Below are positions 22,885 to 36,200 of a stretch of DNA of 61,904 bases, piece after piece; the stretch's first letter is position 1, and each line of letters begins with the position of its first letter. The notes beneath the pieces were generated by a model. It was not told the DNA's origin, ran no database searches, and worked only from the letters and a program-made list of their open reading frames with translations. The translations under genes were made by a program, and so were the position numbers. Where the stretch lies: contig WIXG01000410.1 in the NCBI GenBank assembly GCA_009869945.1, positions 1-61,904 on the forward strand. The letters run 5' to 3'. Origin of the DNA: Mesaphorura yosii (taxonomy: Eukaryota; Arthropoda; Collembola; Poduromorpha; Tullbergiidae).

Positions 22885-22892
22885 CTTTTATA
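22885..22892 (-). promoter_or_regulatory. TATA box (TATAAAAG) of copy 3
   Basis: Same octamer as upstream of copy 1; about 120 bases before the start codon. Confidence 0.6.
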
Positions 22893-24406
22893 CCCCTGCT
22901 TCGTGGCATGATGCACGAACGGCATCCTGGCCGCTTAACATGTCTTCTTTTAATTTCTGCAGAAATTCAAGCCAGTGGTGCTAATGGATTGTGTCATTCG
23001 GTCCGGAGTTAGGATATTAATTGACTGTCAGTTGTTCGGAATGACACTCACATTGATGTTTAACATTTGATGAGGAACGTGAGTACGTTAGAGTTACTGC
23101 TAATTAACACTTCGTTGATCAGTTAAAGTTTCTCCAGAATGTTTCTCAGCGCAGATAAAACCTTTACGTATGGTTTGTCGCAGTCTTTAGTGGTGACCGA
23201 TGAAGTATTGCAAATTTTCTGTGTCAACGTTTCGGGTACTTGACGCGTTCCTGTAAAATGTGCAAAATCTCAAATTATAATAATCTGGTTCGCATGATAA
23301 CACAATATGGGGTGCCATGGACTATACCTTTTTTAAGCAGTTTAAGTTTAGAATACAACCACGAAGATGATGCTGGAGCAGCTAGTGTGTGTGGTATCTG
23401 CACAAATCATAAAATAATTGTGTGAATGATTAAGAACTATGTCATGGGCCAAAAAATGGCCCTACTTTTCCTGCGACAAGTGACGATCTCAGAAGTTGAT
23501 TCTTTGTCAAGCTGAGCTCTTGCAGATGCCGAAGTTGAAGCTACTGATTCTCTGCTGGTGTCTGACGATGAATCTCGACTGCGCAATTCTCAAATTGCGG
23601 GCGAATCTGTTTTTGGTTGTAGTGGTCTTTTCTGCCTGATTGATCTCTCCATTTTCTTTAAGCAATTGTGGGAGGGACTCCTGATGGTTTGCCTGGATCG
23701 ACTGTAGAATCCTTCTTCTGTTCCTCCATCGTGCCTGAACTTAACTTGTTTCCAGGTATCAACTACAACGTCAAAATCCGAAATGTAAAAGTATCGGATA
23801 TCAGATATGAATAATGTGGGAGTTAATTGTGTTGTCAGTACCTATAATAGCCCTGACTTGATCTTCGTCTGCGCGCTGATATTCCGGATTGCGGTCGGAA
23901 AATCTAATGTTTTAGAGGACAGCGTCGTCTTTGCCTTGTATCTACCTCCAGAGTTTAATGCTGAATTCAACAGCTCCAGCAATGTTAGGTAGAGAGCTAT
24001 TCAGGCATATTACAACTTTGAATTCCACCCCAAATCCCATTTAAGTAACTGCTACTATACTAACTTAGCTGACAGGTCGCGTCAGCTCGCAGGAAATCAG
24101 GCGGTGTTTTTTAAAAAAAGAATATAGTCCCCATGTCCCATAAATGACGTTTGCTTTGCACACGCTGTACCTCGAAGGACTAAATTTAGGTGTAGCCGGC
24201 CGCCCGGCATGCATATTACGAAGGACATCACATCACAGCTGAGTAGTGCCACCTGTTGAATAAAGCAAATCCTGTTGGGCCCTGCAGTTTTGTGTTTCTG
24301 TTTGATTTGTGTTTCTCATTCATTACCTTCGCTCCAAGTATTCGCCTTTTCATTTATTTGCTGACCCGCTCACTCGCTGAGATGCTTACTTGCTTACCTC
24401 TAGAGC

Positions 24407-24436
24407 GTTAGGTTAGGTTAAGTTAGGTTAGGGTTA
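24407..24436 (+). repeat. Short interstitial TTAGG run
   Basis: GTTAGG units, four to five copies with one variant and a final GGGTTA. TTAGG is the usual arthropod telomere unit; here it is a short internal run. Confidence 0.6.
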
Positions 24437-24814
24437 AGGAGAAGTCGTAATGTATTTGGGTAATTTGAACCAGTGGACAGTGTTCATAGCGCATTTGACA
24501 TTCTGATGTGATGACATTCCGGCAGATCACCGTCTAGAATTCTGCAGAAATTAACTGAAGGTGTTAATTATGCCAAGTGGAGTCGCAGTGACGATCAAAC
24601 AGGGCATTACGTGGGAGGTAGGCAGACCTCACCTTGCTTTGAACTTGAAACTTGAATTCTTTGTCGAAATGCCATTTCAACTTTTGCAACCTCCACTGCA
24701 TTCATTTTGGAAATCAAACTCAGCCAGGTCAAATGATTGGACTAATCAAACGTTTTCTTTATTGCCTTCAGATTACAATTTCCCAAATGATACGACAAAA
24801 ATTCAATAGCCAAT

Positions 24815-25273
24815 TTATCCGCATTGGCAAACTCCATCTCGTTCCATTTTAAGTATCGCCTGGCCCATCTCATCATCCGTTGGCGCTTTGTTTCAAGTAC
24901 TTCATGTCCAATTCCACCATCGTTTTCTTCATGGTGCACTCTGACTCATCCTCAAGACACAGGCAACTAGTCCCGGTCTGGTAATCGTTGCTCGAGTCTG
25001 CTCCGTCCACACGGTATCCTTTGTGCAAATCTGTTGGGAAACATGTACTGTCTTTTTTCAAATGGCAAACTTTCCCATCTGAACAAATTGGAACACAATT
25101 TGTTCGATTGTGACAGTATGGTTGTATGCGGGAGTCGAACGGGTCAACCCGCTGTCCATGCCGCAGTACTGGGAATCTACATCCGAGTGCAGACCAAGCA
25201 ACCTGAACCTGGCCTGACCTTCGTATGCGAATGCTGCTGAAAGCACGACCAATAGTAAAAGTGCTGAGCGCAT
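24815..25273 (-). pseudogene. Eight-cysteine family copy with two frameshifts
   Basis: Begins at an ATG at 25273 with an intact signal peptide (MRSALLLLVVLSAAFAYEG) and LLGLHSDVDS, like copy 1. It then leaves the frame somewhere between about 25200 and 25100. The next frame carries the family core CHLKKDSTCFPTDL, TGTSCLCLEDESECTM and LDMKYLKQ, then reaches a stop near 24873. A third frame restores the ending, with APTDDEMGQAILKMERDG and VCQCG before a stop at 24815. Two frameshifts make it a pseudogene, unless the family uses short introns here, which no other copy does. Confidence 0.75.
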
Positions 25274-25810
25274 TGAAGGACTTGCAGAAAGTTTGGAATT
25301 TTATCAGCTGTGAAAGATGAGAAAGAGAAGCTCGAGCACGCTCGCAACGCAATCGCAAGATGCGAATCAGCTAGTAGGTTTCAAGATTTATTTGCAAATT
25401 CAGTAATTTGTGACTGGAAATGAGTCATTGCTACAGTATTCACGAATTTAACCCGGAACCCCGAACGTCTCCTCCATCGTCTAATCGGTCATAAAACTTT
25501 TTCCACCTTTCCCAATTCAAGTTGGAGCAATTTCGCAAGAAACATGGTCACAACATCCGGAACGATGAAATCAACAATTTATGAATGCACTGGAAATTTG
25601 GCCTCCAATTGCAATCCGGCTTGGCCACACAAACTCAGGCGACATAACCTTTTATTCTGAGAATTGTGCCTGGCACAAAATGTCGAATACCCAGTAGGAA
25701 TGTTCTCACACGGAGTTTGAGTTTAATTACAAAATTATTTTGTAGTATTATTCATAGCTTTGTGTAAAAGTAAATTAAGGTATTAAATCTTGCTTAATGC
25801 CGTAGTATCT
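25274..25810. other. Spacer, no gene recognised
   Basis: A+T-rich; holds the 3' end of the proteasome gene. No coding signal seen. Confidence 0.5.
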
Positions 25811-27449
<1,639 letters not shown>

Positions 27450-29642
27450 TTACTGGACCACTTTGGTCTTTGGGGGCTGCTGACACTGGTGGTGGTGGTG
27501 ATAGTGATGGTGATGATGCACATGTTCATGTTTGTGGAGCCTCGGTCCGAGTCCGGGTCCGCCCGGCACTGGCACATACGCAGGCGGTCCCTGCTCCAGC
27601 CAGCTCACGACTTGAGCCATCGCCCTCCGCTGCTCCGCCGCCCGGTGGAGGTGCTTCAGATTGTGCTGGTTGTTCAGGTTATTGAGTTTCGGTGGGAGCT
27701 GCGGCGGGGCTGCCTTGAATTCTCTGCAGTGGGCAGTTGCTGCAGGGGTGGCCGTCGTGGAGCAGCGGTTGCACTGGCGGAGCTGATTGTTGAGTATTTG
27801 CTCATCCTCCAGGCAGCCAACACCACCGCTGCCGGCATCATCGTCGTGGGAGCGTGACCGCCTCTGTCTGAGACTCTTTTTCATGCTTTTCTCCGGCGTG
27901 GGCGCGCTGTTCACATTCACATTGCACTTTTGACCGGCGGTGACGGGGTTATTGACGGGGCAGGTGGAGTTGGGGTTCAGTCTACTGTCGTGAGGGTATC
28001 CGGATCGGAGTGGCGTGGAGTTTGCAGAGTGGCACCTCGGCTGATGAACAGGCGGCGCCGGTCCACCGCAGCAGCTCACGTTATTCTTGGCCATGTTCGC
28101 CAGGAGGAGGTCGCATAATTCATTGTAATTATGGGTGGTGGTGAATTCAGTGGGTTGCCGGTGATGGCTGTGGCTGGACCTCCTCCAACTCCTCCTCGCC
28201 TGGTGCCTGTTTTCGTGATTGTGATAGCTGAGCCTTTCGGCGGCGGCCCTGTCGCACTGCTCGCAATCTTCATGAGTCGTTGGCGGTTGTGGTTGATTCG
28301 CTGTTTCCAGGTTGGATTCCTTCCTCCTCCTCCGTAGCCGCGCCTTGCCGCCGCCGGCAGGTGAGCCCCTGTGCAGTTCATCGCCCGCAGCGGGGAAATG
28401 GACGCGGTTGGTCTTCTTGCGTTCTTTGAGATCCTCCTCCGCGCTAGGGATTGGCGCGGCCTCCTCCTCCTCGCTTACGCTGACCCTTACCCTAATTGTC
28501 CTCTTTCCCCGACGGGGCACGGTGATTGAGCTGTTCACAGCGCCGTAAATTGTTCGGACGAGGGAGGCGATGTCCTGTGGGAGGGGGCACAAGGGATTAA
28601 GAATTATCCCGATGCACGAGACTAATACAGCAAGATAAGCAACGGCAATTCACTCACATCCTTCGATACCGGCCTTGGCGCCGCCTTCCCGTCGACCGCC
28701 GCGGCGGGCGAGCCGTCTAGGTCATAGAACGTGAATGAAAACTCGCGGCTGGAGGGTTTTTCATCCTCCTCGCCCTTCTCTTTTTCTTCCGCTGTGACTG
28801 CAGTTGCCGGCAGGCAATCCGCCGCCGTGATCAGCAGTCGGTTTAGGTTCAGGTCGTCCTCCTCCAGCAGCAGCCCTCCGTTCACGTGGCCGCCTCCGCC
28901 GTCGCAGTCGGGGTCGAGGGACTCCTCGTCCGGGCGCCAAAGCCTCATCGTCGTCGTTGTAGTCTTGGGTGTAGGTCTCTCATTTTGATCATCCTGAATG
29001 TGGAGGCTCGATGAGGAGCCGGAGCTGCTCGAGCTGGAGAGCACTGTAGAAATGGAACAAGACACATACATAAGTAAAGTTCGATGTTCGAGTGTTCAAG
29101 TCGGTTCGCAGTTCGTTTCAGCCATGGCGGCGAAGATCAAAGAGAACTCGCAAAGATTTTTTTCCGCGCACGTACGCTCCTTTTGATCTCTTTCCCTTTG
29201 ATCTCGCCGCCGAGCCGACAGGCTCGGATCAAGCATATAAGAACTAAGAAGGCGCTTGTGTGTCTATGCTCTGCAAAATGCGATGACAATGAGTCCACTC
29301 CTTCAGCAAGGAGCTCTTGAACTCTGCTACAAGGCTACACTCCAAATGTGGGAACGCACGGGGCACGGAACGGAGGCTGCATTTACCTAGGCCGTCCCTG
29401 CAATGGTGATTCTGGCTGCTGCAGCGGTTTTGACTGTGACTGTGACGACGGGCGCTCTTTTCCAGCAACAGCAAATCACTCGCACTTCCGGCCGCACTCC
29501 CGCTACAGGTCGAACTCCTTGACGAGGAGGATACACACTCTGAACACACACTGGCAGCGGGACTCTGCTGCTGCTGCTGGCGGAGCCTCCCGAACCACCG
29601 TTTGAGGATTGTCGTGGTGGCAGTAGCAGCAGTGGTGGCCAT
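27450..29642 (-). CDS. nkd: Naked cuticle (Dishevelled-binding Wnt antagonist)
   Basis: Three exons with matching phases: 29642-29387, 29043-28658 and 28574-27450, giving 588 residues. Known Nkd proteins bind Dishevelled through an EF-hand-like region and limit canonical Wnt signalling. Here the block EFSFTFYDLDG (about residues 186-196) ends exon 2. It continues across the junction as VSKD-DIASLVRTIYGAV and then PRRGKRTIRVRVSVSE, the Nkd EFX pattern. The conserved NELCDLLLANMAKNNVSCC stretch lies further on, and the protein ends with a His-rich tail (HKHEHVHHHHHYHHHHQ), a hallmark of the family. Oddity: the Ca-binding loop between DLDG and SKDD is lengthened by about 11 Ala/Pro-rich residues. 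There is no Gly2, so no N-myristoylation at this start. TCF motifs in intron 1 and in the upstream block suggest Wnt feedback control. Confidence 0.9.
29135..29212. promoter_or_regulatory. TCF/LEF cluster with helper sites in nkd intron 1
   Basis: Within intron 1 (29044-29386): TGGCGGC (29125-29131, a reverse-complement helper match), GATCAAAG (29135-29142), TTTTGATC (29181-29188), CTTTGATC (29196-29203) and GCCGCCG (29206-29212). Drosophila nkd is known to have Wnt-responsive upstream and intronic enhancers with this motif pairing. The resemblance is in layout; function is inferred. Confidence 0.6.
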
Positions 29643-31160
29643 TCCGCCTGCACTGCTCCGACTGCCCTACTGGTCAGATTTCTACCCCCGAAATCGGGGT
29701 CACCACCAATAAATACCAAAGTTAACGGAGTTTAGCGGAGCACACAGATTTCTGTTTCCTCTTCGACTCTGATACCAAGTTCAACTGCACGGCTCCACTG
29801 CACTGCACTGCACTTCGTCTTGCACTGAACGCACCGTGCAGCAGGAGCGGAGGAGCTCCTCGACCATCATCCCAAAGCCAAAGCAGAGCAACAGCAACAG
29901 CACAGCAGTAATGCGTGCATTTATCTTCTGTTCTTGCAACTTCTCTTCAGAAAGGTCTTTCTTCTGTTGATTGTGTTGATGCGAGCCGAGCGAGTGAGTG
30001 AGGTACATTCTTCTCTTCTTCGTCCACGTCCACGCAGTGCACACGCACAAAGAAGTGCAATGCGAACGAAAGAAGCTGAAAGGGTCTTTGCACTACACGA
30101 ACACTGAATAACACTGGAATGGCAACGCGAAGAAACGGCAACGGCAACAAAAAAGCAAATCTCCGCTGGCTGCGCTCCGCTACGAAAGGAAGAAAGAAAG
30201 AATGTTGGACGGACGGACAAAAATTATGGTTTGCTGAGCACAAAGGCGAGTCGCCGTCCGTCTTCGTCGCCGCCAGTCAAGTCAGTCAGTGCATTCACTG
30301 CACTCACATTCGCTCAGCATTGCAGTGGAGCGGAGGAGTTGTAAGTTTGTAAGTTGTAATAAACCCAGCAACGCAAAGCTGCCTTTGTCGTTCGCCGACG
30401 GACCAGCCAGGCCGAGCTTGGCTGCGTTCCACTCTTGACTTGAGTCTAAACTCAAACTCGTACTTCGTTCTTGTCCAGCAACGAGCTGTAGAGAGGAGAG
30501 TCGAAGTCGAGTCGGCAATGGGCAGAGAACAAAAGAGCGGCGCCGACAAAGGGCCATTATCGCTCTCGGGCACTGCGACTGCCTTGTCTAATCTTCAGCT
30601 CAGTCAGCGCAGAGAGCAGTGGAATAGTGGAAATGATAAAGAGCGTCATAGTCGTGTATCGTGTTTGCTCCTCGCTCACTCGCTTTGATGTCGTGCCGAT
30701 GATGCTCATTTCACTCTTTTATTGCTCGTACACCAGCGCAGCGACCAGCCACAGCCACAAGTGAGCCATTCGACTCTTGAAAGAGAAGAGCAATCGCAAA
30801 CGGGCCGACTGACGCGAGGTGCCGACGATGAGCTAATGCGATGCTAGAGAGATTCTTAATTCACACCTGCGCTCCGCTGCGGCTTCTCATTAAGCATAAG
30901 CGGCAATCGGTCGGTGAAGGAAAAGAAAGAAGGCAAAGGGAGCGCAGGGCCCTCAGGGCAGACGACGATTCAATTCTTCTCTTCTGGATTCTGGACTCTG
31001 TTGAGGTACGACGGGTTGGTCGTGTGAAGTGAAGACGAAGACGAAGACGAAGAAGGTTGGGATCCAATTTGCGGCAGACAAATTGGGAGAGCGAGAAAAC
31101 ACCCGAAATCCGCTAACCCGAAATGTGAGCATGCAATCTGTCAATCGTTGTAGTCGGTGT
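29643..31160. other. nkd proximal promoter region
   Basis: Upstream of nkd exon 1. Rich in CAG/GCA-type short tandem tracts and purine runs, with CTTTGATG at 30683-30690. This 2 kb (with intron 1 and exon 1) is absent from the nkd copy at 53.6 kb. No gene is supported, although many short open frames occur because of the simple composition. Confidence 0.5.
31030..31056 (+). repeat. (GAAGAC)n microsatellite
   Basis: Four units of GAAGAC with a terminal GAAG. Confidence 0.7.
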
Positions 31161-34100
31161 CAGCAGCTTTTTTGCATTTTGTAGTGCATAACGAGCCGCG
31201 CCGCGCTGTGCCCGAAATTCGAGACCAATTTGGACAATTTGGAGTGTCCGTAGCGAAAACGAAGGTGGGCAAAGATAGAGAGAAAGAAGGGACGGGGCTT
31301 ACGTGGTCTTATCGACGGGTCGCCGACTCTGCTCACGCTGTTGCTGGTACTGGCACAGGTTTCCAGGTAGCAGACGGCTGTGCTGTGCTGTACGGAAGAG
31401 AGAAACAGTTTATTATGACGATGCTAATGCTGCTGTACAAAAGAAACGGGTGCGGGTGCAGAGAGAGAAATCGAAACCCTTTCCACCCGGGAATTGACAT
31501 AAAGAAATGGAAGAAATCATCGGACAATTGAGAGTTACGAGAAAACCAAGTAACGAAAGTAACAATAGAGTTCATCATTTTTATTGAAAGCATTCTGCTT
31601 TTCTGCCCTGCTGCTCGCTCTGCATTTCGCATTGTGCTTGGAAGAATTGTCAACATTTCATTACGACAAATTGGATTTCTCGATTTCTCTGGTCATACAC
31701 GGATTTTTACGTGTACGTATTTCTCTGCCTTGGCCGGTGGCGGTTGGTGGTCTCGCGCTCCCGTGAGATTTCTGTGTTCCATAGAATCGATCGATTCACA
31801 TGGGCATTTTTATTTTCACGTTTTTACGCAAGCAAAATAGTCGTCAAGTCAAGTCAACTCAGCTATTCAGGAGCTCAGGTAAATAAACAGTGGAAATGAA
31901 GAGTGGACCGAAGTTTGTTTTACCTTTCCAGACTTCCAGCTCGGCTCGTGCATTTACATTGCCTTTCCCCGTGCTTAATGGCAAAATTACTGGTACGGAT
32001 AATCACCCACGCCACGCACACGGCCGGAAACATCTCCTTAGCAGACGTTTCACTCTAACGAGCTGCTTGCGTGTTGCTCGCAACCGAAGAATTCGTTCAC
32101 ATTTCTCCGAGCTCCGGACTCACTCTTAATTCAGTCAATTCAAGCGAGCGAACGAGGCCGTACGATATCGTACGAAAAAATGTTTAAGTGCTCTCTCGTC
32201 GATGTACATTTAATTACTCGACTCCCCCAGCATGCATGGCAGAAAAAGACAAAACAGCAGAAGAAGAAAAAAGACTCCAAAAATTAAAAATGCTCGAGTG
32301 CAGCGCAGGTGACAATTAATTTGGAGTGCTCTCAGTGATTTTTTAATTCACTCCGCCGTTCTCGAGAGATTTTTTTGCTTGTTCTTTGATTCTATACCTT
32401 CTTGAGCGAGTGAATCAAGAAATTCCGTCCCGAGAAATTCCAGCTTGTACGAATCTTGTATGAATTCAACTCAGGGCCGAAGTGAGTGAGCTCTCTTTTC
32501 ACTTTTCATTTTAAAAAGTGAAGAAAAATGTAACTTCCTAGTCACAAGTCGCAAGAAATCTCTCAACTCGGATTTTTAATTAAAAATTGGATACTTTGAC
32601 TTGTCTGTCTCCAGCAAAATCTTGTAAACAAGCACGCGTCTCGAAAAAGCCAGCTGAGGATTAAAAGTTAATTCCAGAAATTATTAAAACTCTTTTCCAT
32701 TACATTCCAAGACAAAATTACGAATTACGTATACACGACGGGATTCGCAGAGTTGTTGACAAATTCAGCAGGAAACAAGCAAAAACTTGTTTCCATTTAC
32801 CATTTGCAAGTCTCGCATAATTAACTCGCAGAAGTAAGTTACTGAAAAAGTCAGAGATCAAGAAAATTGCATTTCTCCTATTCTTGGCTGAGTATTCTCG
32901 AAATTCTGGAAATTGGAGTTGTTTTTTGTGGAAATTCGAACGGTGCCTCGCATGAAAATTCTCGCCAGAGTGGAAGGAATTGAATTTGCACTCGGAACAA
33001 CGCACGGAGTGGAAATTCTTGTTAAGTCGCTTATGGCTTATTGGACGAGAGTGTGCGCGGTGCGGAAGACGGAATGAAAGTTGTACGATACTCGAAGCGA
33101 AACCATAAAAACGCACTCTCGATAGCCCGGCTATGTATCGAAACATGTACGAATATTCAATAAATGGAACCCTCTCAAGAATATTTACGCTTCCGACCAC
33201 GCAATGCAAAAATCGAATCATTTTTCACGGATCGCCGTGAATATTTTAATAATTTCCGCGTGTTGGCCAATTTCGAAGTGTGCTGCGAGCACCAGAAACT
33301 TTATTGTAGAAATTCCTCAGTTTTCACTCTCACTCACTAGTAGGAAACTTTCATAAATCATATTAAGTCGGACATTGCTTTCGACTAGCAAGCGCAAGAA
33401 AATCTCCACGCTCGGCCATTCGTGTGGAAAAAATCGCTCGGCTCGAATCAAGAAGATTTCTCAGAAATGTTTTTCATGCTTTGAGATTATGAAAACTTTT
33501 GCCCAGTACGCAGACGCTCGTGAGAAAAACCAGCCCAGAATTGTGCACGACATGGAAACTCACGGAGCTTACATACTAAAGAGAAAGCCAACGCACAATT
33601 CGAATTTGAAAACGTTAAATCGTTGTCTGACTCTGACTTTCTCCTTTCTACAATTCCTTGTTGGCGGATTCACGAATCTGAGAATAATTGAGGGCTCAAT
33701 GTTGCGTAATAAAAGACCGGATTTTGTTCGAGAGCGGATTACAGCCTGCTGATGCCGTGCATTATTTCCACAATCCTCATGAGGAAAATTAGTAAGTGCA
33801 AGTCACTCGGAAGTCCTGCCTTTATAAAATTGTGAAGAGCATAATAGCAGAGATTTTAGAATTACGAAAAGATTTCATTTTCCCGTACAAATCAGGGTAA
33901 CGTTTTCCCGTATGGTTCAACTTGCTATTCTACGAATTCAATTGTTCAGTTAGGAGGAATTAGGATTGGGTGAACAGCGCAGAGTCAAGCAAACTCCTCT
34001 CACAAGCGAATTTAAAATCAGATTTACGTGCTGTTGCTGCTGCAGCCATCCACCGCCACAGCCGGAGCCAGCTCCGTGATGGAGGCTCCGCCGAAAGCGT

Positions 34101-34661
34101 GCGAGGAGGGAATTGGACCGAATTTTGACGGTGCGGTGGTCAAAATTATGGTGAAGACTAACGGGCAAATGCGGAATAGGTACGGAACGAAAAACGTACA
34201 CCACACGCACGCGAAGGTTTGAGTTTCAGAAAAGCAACCCAAGCTTTCTTTCTTTTCTTTCACCAGAGAAAGTACTGCGCGCGACGACCCGCTGCCTTGA
34301 ACAGTGACTGTGAGACTGAACCAGGAAGCATCACAGCAGTCGGATTTCATTCCAGCAGGCATGGCATGGCAGGGCTGGCTGGATGGTGGTGGCTCCAGTC
34401 TCTAGTACGAGAAAGTGAGAGAAAGCACAAAGCCGAATTTCTCGCATTCCATTCACAGTAAAGCCACGGCACAGACACAGATTCCTCATTCACACCAGTC
34501 ACCATCATCCTTTCTGCTTTTTCTCACCCTCTGCGAATGAATGCAGTAGCGGGTGATCTCAGAGAAAGTCCACGCGCGTGTAGGTACGATGAGCATGAGC
34601 AATTGAGCGTGTCTAATTACTCGGTTAAATGCGTGAGCGGAGCGGCTGCGGTAGCGGCGGA

Positions 34662-34728
34662 GATCAAAGAAGAGCACGAGCAAGGACACAAGAGACAATA
34701 AAGCAAAAAGCTCGCGGAGACATCAAAG
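34662..34728. promoter_or_regulatory. TCF-type motifs of block B, proximal pair
   Basis: GATCAAAG (34662-34669), preceded by a near-helper CGGCGGA, and ATCAAAG (34722-34728). Confidence 0.45.
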
Positions 34729-35019
34729 CGACGACTGAAACATTGTCAAATTATGACGATAAGCCTGTACCAATCACAAGAAGCGGTTTCTTTAATCCAC
34801 GTCACAGCAGAGATTAACGGCGGAGGATCATTTTCATTTCCTCTTGTGCACTACACTAAACCAAATAGTCATTCCCTTTTGAGGTGCGTGCGCCTTTGAA
34901 GTCTGTGTCAATGGGTTGTTGCTGTTGCTGTTAGTTGTTAGCATGCGAATACGCGAACACAACGCGAACGCAGGCCGTGTGTATTTGGTAAATTGTAAAT
35001 GGTTTTGGCTTCTCGTCCT

Positions 35020-35103
35020 CGGCGGCGCCTTTGATCTCGGGCCCTCTCTTTGATTGTAGTAGTGCTTGTGCTGCTTTGGCTTTGATCATGGCTGAGATCA
35101 AAG
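35020..35103. promoter_or_regulatory. Core TCF/LEF cluster of block B
   Basis: Helper-like CGGCGGC (35020-35026), then CTTTGATC (35029-35036), CTTTGATT (35048-35055), CTTTGATC (35080-35087) and GATCAAAG (35096-35103). It is the inverted match of 14470-14553. Three of the four motifs survive in block C at 57554-57615. Confidence 0.65.
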
Positions 35104-36200
35104 AAGCCTCTACCGCTCACCGCCGAATATAAGCAACAAGCAGCCATGCTGACGGCCGAGATGAGAGAAGGCGCGGTGGCGGTGACGCTTTTGTGAAGAG
35201 AAAGTCCTGGCGCTGGTCAACACGCTACGAGAAACAATTTTTTCTCAGGAAAGCCTGTCCCATTCGCGTGGCGTGGCGAAATTTTCTCTCTGATGGTTTC
35301 TCTTTCTTCAGAAGATGGGCTCCAGCAACCCTTTCATGATTCTCTTCCGGGGAAACTCGTTAATGATCATGACAGAAAGTAATCGCGTGTCGGCGGCCTG
35401 TGAAAGCGAAGTAAAAGATCTGAAAGAAGATGAAAGGGACTGTCGGCTTTCGACTTCTTTCTCCACGATTTCTTTCAAGTTTTTATGACCTCAAACTCTT
35501 TTCTTTTCCTTCAACTCGCTGGCTAATTTCCTTTTCGCAAATTGCTCTCGGCTGATTCCCTACAGGAAAGCACCAAAGAGTAGAGGCTCAGGTGACTCAA
35601 ATGAAGCCGAATGCCGAATAAAAATCCCAGGTTGATCAGCTCCGACCGGTGCTCCGTGCTCGTGAGACTGACTCTGAAGAAGATCAAAAGATGCAAATTC
35701 TCCTTCGAGGGCAATGGTGATGCTGATCAAAAGCGTACGCGCGCCTGCCTCTTTGATATGGAGTAAGGAAAGCGGAGCAATAGAAATGATACTTTTTTAT
35801 TGTTCCAGTCAAGAAAAGAAAAACGACGATTACGCCTGACTGGAAAGACGCCTTTCATCTTTCTCTTATCTTAGTTTTTTTTCTTTTTCGTAATTTGCTC
35901 TTTTTTCGTGCCGCTTCTTGTCTTTTCCCCGTGCTTTCTTTGCTTTCTCTACTTTTCTTCCATCTTTCACCTGCATTCATTCCATCGGCATGCATAAATG
36001 GCCAGTGCTGATAATTTGATATGTGCTTTGCTCTCAAATGAATATTGCTCGAGATGAAGAAAAGAGGGAGCCGCCCAGGGAAAAATCGCGATTGATCTTG
36101 GGACGGGTTTCGATTGTGAGAAAGCGATTTTCGCGTTCCGCCGCTCGCAAACGGTTGGAAGGCGAACGCCTCCCGAAAGAGCTTGCGAATTTCCTGCACA

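Larger units (their letters stand above)
22764..24814. other. 2 kb without a supported gene
   Basis: Contains the copy 3 promoter and the telomere-like motif near 24407. A plus-strand frame at 23807-23992 has a faint likeness to a LINE endonuclease (a VxFALYLPPE-type stretch), too weak to call. The remaining open frames are short. Confidence 0.4.
31161..36200 (+). repeat. Block B: segment upstream of nkd, repeated in A and C
   Basis: Noncoding segment directly upstream of nkd, found again in direct orientation at 54401-58780 and inverted at 13591-17700. Shared landmarks in order are GTGCATAACGAGCC (about 31183), the region around 31570-31760, the stretch AGAGTGGAAGGAATTGAATT (about 32967), the run at 34480-34700, the TCF core at 35020 and the CGTGGCGTGGCG region at 35270-35480. 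After these come ATGACCTCAAACTCTTT (about 35487) and the end near 36200. Long insertions and deletions separate the landmarks. I find no supported gene inside. Confidence 0.85.

Noticed and set aside
23807..23992. Possible LINE endonuclease fragment
   Set aside because: Only one short stretch resembles the family, and neither catalytic motifs nor a reverse transcriptase lie nearby.
27489..28548. Plus-strand open frames opposite nkd exon 3
   Set aside because: They are produced by the His-, Pro- and Arg-rich composition of nkd; no signal or domain of their own.
29921..30573. Several short frames in the nkd promoter region, some Phe/Ser-rich
   Set aside because: Simple-sequence composition; not preserved in the C copy, where the region is absent.
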